Positions 16,411 to 19,008 of a DNA stretch of 19,008 nucleotides are shown here, piece by piece (the first letter of the stretch is position 1; each line of letters starts with the position of its first letter). The notes beneath the pieces are model-generated. The model had not been told where the DNA came from. It ran no database searches and saw only the letters and a program-made list of their open reading frames with translations. A program made the translations under genes and the position numbers. The stretch comes from Streptomyces sp. MMG1533 (GTDB lineage Bacteria; Actinomycetota; Actinomycetes; Streptomycetales; Streptomycetaceae): contig NZ_LGDG01000025.1 in the NCBI RefSeq assembly GCF_001279775.1, forward strand, positions 1-19,008, written 5' to 3'.

Positions 16411-16462
16411 CTGGGAAGTGCCTGCGACGGTGGCAGGAACAAGGACCTCGGCGGTGCGGCAC

Positions 16463-17089
16463 TCAGGCGGCGGGACGGCCATGCACGCTGACGGCGTAGC
16501 CGCCGCCTGGACGGTAAGGGTCGCCGGCCCAGGTAGCGAAGCGCTGCCGCAGCGTCAGTCCGGCCTCCGTGCACCAGTGGTCGAACTCCGTCAGCGTCAC
16601 TGTCGGTTCCGGCAGTGGCAGGTGTTCCGCGTCCAGTCCCATGCCGGTGATCAGCAGTCCGCCGGCGCGCAATGCGGCGGCAAGTTGCCGCACAACAGCT
16701 GGTTCGGTACCGGGAGCCAGCAAGGGGATGACGTTTCCTGCGGCGAGTGCCAGGTCGAAGCCGGGTTCCAGACTGAGGCTGTCCAGGTGTGCCAAGTCAC
16801 CGTGGAGCCACTCTTGCGTGGGGGCGTTGCGGCGGGCGACGGCGAGCATGGAGCGGTCGACGTCCACGCCCGTGCAGAGGTGCCCCAGCTCGGCGAGTCG
16901 GATCGCGATCCGCCCGGTGCCGCAGCCGGCATCGAGGATCCGGGCGGCAGGTTTCAGCAGCGCGTTGCAGAAGGCGGCCTCGCCGTGGATGTCGTGGCCT
17001 GATTCAGCGAGCCGCGCAAACCGCCGGGCGTACTCCTCTCCGGCTTGTCCGCCTGTCAGTTTCGCCCAGCGGTCGCGTTGGCTGCTCAT
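16463..17089 (-). CDS. Class I SAM-dependent methyltransferase
   Basis: A 208-residue small-molecule-type methyltransferase. SAM-binding motif I is ILDAGCGTGRIAIRLAELG (from residue 51), motif II ends in GVDVD, the acidic motif before strand 3 is GDLAHLD, and motif IV is FDLALAAGNVIPLL. The N-terminal segment ARRFARLAESGHDIHGEAAF is typical of uncharacterised actinobacterial members that methylate small molecules. ATG 17089 has GAAGG ten bases upstream; the frame is open to 17167 but without conserved content. The gene ends 53 bases before the start of the IS1380 remnant and appears complete. It could belong to the same accessory block as rox, but nothing in the sequence shows a shared pathway. 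The substrate is unknown. Confidence 0.85.
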   Translation of the reverse strand: MSSQRDRWAKLTGGQAGEEYARRFARLAESGHDIHGEAAFCNALLKPAARILDAGCGTGRIAIRLAELGHLCTGVDVDRSMLAVARRNAPTQEWLHGDLAHLDSLSLEPGFDLALAAGNVIPLLAPGTEPAVVRQLAAALRAGGLLITGMGLDAEHLPLPEPTVTLTEFDHWCTEAGLTLRQRFATWAGDPYRPGGGYAVSVHGRPAA

Positions 17090-17139
17090 GGTCTGCGTGC
17101 CTTCCGGTAGACAGGACGAGGACGGTGCCATCGCCTTCC

Positions 17140-17340
17140 TCACCGCCTCCAGCGCGGCGGGCAGCACGACCCTAGCCGGATCGACGCCGCAAACACCTGC
17201 TCGCTCACGCCCGCCCTCAGGGGGTGTAAGCCCAGGTTCAGGTGCCCGAGGCTGGACACGCGCTGCGCCTGGCTCACCTTTTGACCGGTGAACAGGCGTC
17301 TCGCCGACACCTCGCCGTACCGGTCGATGTGCGCGAACAT
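17140..17340 (-). CDS. Unrecognised protein fragment
   Basis: The minus-strand frame from ATG 17340 reads MFAHIDRYGEVSARRLFTGQ and continues to a stop at 17140. The same frame is open upstream and looks protein-like there too (EDLTRDQVLDWRNRDAKNHE, up to about 17415), so the ATG may be internal and the 5' end missing. After about 17200 the composition turns random (CCPPRWRR end). I do not recognise a family. It is probably another remnant, broken at both ends, between the methyltransferase and the levanase. Confidence 0.3.
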   Translation of the reverse strand: MFAHIDRYGEVSARRLFTGQKVSQAQRVSSLGHLNLGLHPLRAGVSEQVFAASIRLGSCCPPRWRR

Positions 17341-17564
17341 GATCTCGTGGTTCTTCGCGTCGCGGTTTCGCCAGTCCAGGACCTGATCGCGGGTCAGGTC
17401 CTCGTGGACCGGCGCAAGGCGTGAGCCCGCGCCTCGCGGGTGCGCGCTCCGGGCCCGAGCGGGGCCGGGGCGCGCAAAGAAGCGGCTCAGCGCGTGAGGG
17501 GCGGAGTCATGCGGGCGTGGAGCAGGGCGGCGCGGGTGGGTTCGGCGCCCTTTTTGTGTTTCTC
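17341..17564. other. GC-rich gap with a hairpin and a plus-strand T-tract
   Basis: No gene is recognised here apart from the 5' extension of the frame at 17140-17340. A perfect hairpin CCCGCG-CCT-CGCGGG sits at 17426-17440. Near the right end, GGCGCCC followed by TTTTTGTGTTTC (about 17544-17562) looks like a plus-strand terminator tail behind a weak GGGCG...CGCCC stem. Confidence 0.35.
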
Positions 17565-17580
17565 TCCGCCGGCCGGCGGA
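17565..17580 (-). terminator. 16-bp perfect palindrome after the levanase stop
   Basis: TCCGCCGGCCGGCGGA begins immediately after the TAA at 17583-17581. As RNA it would fold into a six-pair stem with a GGCC loop, followed by GAGAAACACAAAAAG. It is a plausible terminator or mRNA-stabilising hairpin for the GH32 gene, although the following bases are A-rich and not U-rich on that strand. Read on the other strand, T-rich sequence precedes it. Confidence 0.5.
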
Positions 17581-19008
17581 TTATGAGTCCAGAAGCTGCT
17601 CCTGATGGATTCGGCCGGGGTCCATGTCCCACGCTTCGAAGGTGAAGTTGCCGGCTCCGGGGCCTGTGCTGTGGGCCTGGAGCCGCCATGGTCCGTCCCC
17701 GACCGGATAGAACCTGAGGGTGAGGACCTGTCCGGTGGCGAGGTAGATCTCGGCGATCGAACGGTCCACGACGATACGGAGTTCGACAGGTGTGCCCGGC
17801 ACCTTCGCAGCAGGGCAGGGGAGGCTGTATGCGCCCGCTCGTGCTCGCACGTCCAGTGATGCGTGACCGCGGTCGACGGTGAGCCGGCCGGCGGAGGGGT
17901 CGAGGCTGATGTCGAGGTACTCGGTGCCGTCGGCCGAGGTGACCAGACGCAGGCCGGTCGTGCCGTTGGGGTCGGGAGTCAGGGTGGCGGTGAGGTCGAA
18001 GGTGCGGCTGACCTCCCCGAGTTCAACCGGCCGGGATCGGGTGACCTGTCCGGTGCGGGGCAGGATGGGTTCCCCGCGCAGGGCGAGCAGTTCGCGTGCG
18101 GGGCGCTGGGCGACCGTGCCGTCGTCGGCCAGGGTCAGTTCGCGAGGGAGGGTGAGGGCTCCTGCCCAGCCCGACTCGTTCGTCCACTCCGCGTCGCGGG
18201 CCTCCCACGCCCAGCCCCACAGCAGCCACCGTTCTTCCCCGGGGGCCTTCAACAGGGCGGGGGCGTAGAAGTCCGGGCCGTGGTCCAGTCGTACGGGGGG
18301 TACGGTCGCGGTGAAGCGGCCGTGTTCCTCGTGGCCGGTGTGGACCGTCACGTGGCTTGGGCCGCCCTGCGGGGTCCAGTCGCTGACGATCAGGACGCCG
18401 CGGTCACCGAAGGTCGCGTACTGGGGGCATTCCCAGCCGGCGGGATCAGCGGTGTCGGCGGGGCTGGTGTGGAAGGGGCCGAGGTAGGCCCAGTTCTCCA
18501 GGTCCTCGGACTCGTAGAGCAGTGCCGCTCCGCGGCCGTCGGTGAGGGCTGAGCCGACCAGTATCCGCCAGCCGCCGTCGTGCTGCCAGACGTAGGGGTC
18601 CCGGTACATGGTGGTTCCTGCGGGCGGCTGCGAGATGAGCAGCTCCGGCCGTTTGGCCCAGGTGTAACCGCCGTCGTACGACTCGGCGGTGGTGACCGGC
18701 TGCCACCAGCGGCCGGTGCGGTTGACGGAGTAGAAGGCCAGCAGCCGGCCGTCGACGGAGATCGCGTTGCCGGAGTAGCAGCCATCGGCGTCGTCGCCGC
18801 AGGGGGTGGGGGCGAGGGCGACCGGGAGCTGTTCCCAGGTGATCAGGTCGGGGCTGCGGAAGTGGCCCCAGTGCATGTTCGCGTGCTGCGGGCCGTGCGG
18901 GTTGTACTGGAAGAACACGTGGTAGTGGCCGTCATGGAAGACCAGCCCGTTGGGATCGTTGATCCAGTTGCGGGGCGGGCGCAGGTGTACGGCGGGCAGG
19001 TGGCGGTC
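17581..19008 (-). CDS. GH32 levanase/fructan hydrolase, 5' end outside window
   Basis: The 475 residues present cover nearly all of a glycoside hydrolase family 32 enzyme, which cleaves beta-fructosyl bonds in sucrose, inulin or levan. All three family signatures are visible. The nucleophile Asp lies in NWINDPNGL (residues 14-22 of the visible part), the transition-state Asp in MYRDPYVW, and the acid/base Glu in WECPQY. These form the five-bladed propeller. The last 150 residues are the GH32 C-terminal beta-sandwich (SRPVELGEVSRTFDLTATL, VELRIVVDRSIAEIY, FYPVGDG). The start and any signal peptide lie beyond 19008, so secreted versus cytoplasmic cannot be decided. SacC-like exo-levanase is the best guess. 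The frame is intact and ends at a palindromic hairpin. Confidence 0.92.
   Translation of the reverse strand, partial: DRHLPAVHLRPPRNWINDPNGLVFHDGHYHVFFQYNPHGPQHANMHWGHFRSPDLITWEQLPVALAPTPCGDDADGCYSGNAISVDGRLLAFYSVNRTGRWWQPVTTAESYDGGYTWAKRPELLISQPPAGTTMYRDPYVWQHDGGWRILVGSALTDGRGAALLYESEDLENWAYLGPFHTSPADTADPAGWECPQYATFGDRGVLIVSDWTPQGGPSHVTVHTGHEEHGRFTATVPPVRLDHGPDFYAPALLKAPGEERWLLWGWAWEARDAEWTNESGWAGALTLPRELTLADDGTVAQRPARELLALRGEPILPRTGQVTRSRPVELGEVSRTFDLTATLTPDPNGTTGLRLVTSADGTEYLDISLDPSAGRLTVDRGHASLDVRARAGAYSLPCPAAKVPGTPVELRIVVDRSIAEIYLATGQVLTLRFYPVGDGPWRLQAHSTGPGAGNFTFEAWDMDPGRIHQEQLLDS

Overview
This is high-GC actinobacterial DNA, most likely a Streptomyces accessory or chromosome-arm region. 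The basis is third-position G/C bias, GTG and TTG starts, short gene overlaps, and protein families typical of Streptomyces (zinc-ribbon integrase, DUF402, DUF6461, IS1380, FG-GAP secreted proteins, rifampicin monooxygenase). Almost every intact gene lies on the minus strand, so the natural reading order runs from high to low coordinates. The assignments come from reading the translated sequence, not from database searches.

Layout from low to high coordinate. 1-253: no recognisable gene. 254-2114: a winged-helix (ArsR-type) repressor and an MFS exporter in a two-gene operon. It has a near-consensus, apparently leaderless promoter with an inverted repeat between -35 and -10. 2100-6000: a scrapyard holding an integrase with its catalytic core deleted, a DUF402 gene fused to a piece of another gene, scraps of an S53 peptidase and of a cytosine-5 DNA methyltransferase, and a frameshifted IS5-type transposase. 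An intact GNAT acetyltransferase sits among them. 6231-8839: an intact ABC exporter (12-TM-type permease plus ATPase). 9062-10927: a secreted trypsin-fold protein with C-terminal FG-GAP repeats whose catalytic His and Ser are both replaced. 11185-13246: a frameshifted DUF6461 gene and a frameshifted ADP-ribosylglycohydrolase, divergently oriented. 13329-15049: a rifampicin-monooxygenase-like flavoprotein (rox) behind a striking 5' leader. 15227-17089: a small unknown protein, a decayed IS1380 transposase and a SAM methyltransferase. 17581-19008: a GH32 levanase/fructanase whose 5' end is outside the window.

The most interesting element is upstream of rox. A sigma70-like promoter is followed by a 17-codon open frame with a strong Shine-Dalgarno. 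Three bases after its stop begins a long two-part hairpin, whose last base abuts the rox ATG and whose outer stem takes in part of the rox Shine-Dalgarno. This is the architecture of a translational attenuator like those in front of erm and cat genes, here in front of an antibiotic-inactivating monooxygenase. It is inferred from sequence only.

Several genes share a theme of drug handling: an MFS exporter with a local repressor, an ABC exporter of the polyketide-antibiotic type, and Rox. The many broken genes show repeated insertion and deletion. Single-base frameshifts fall only in the decayed genes and not in the roughly 10 kb of long intact frames, which argues for real decay over sequencing error.
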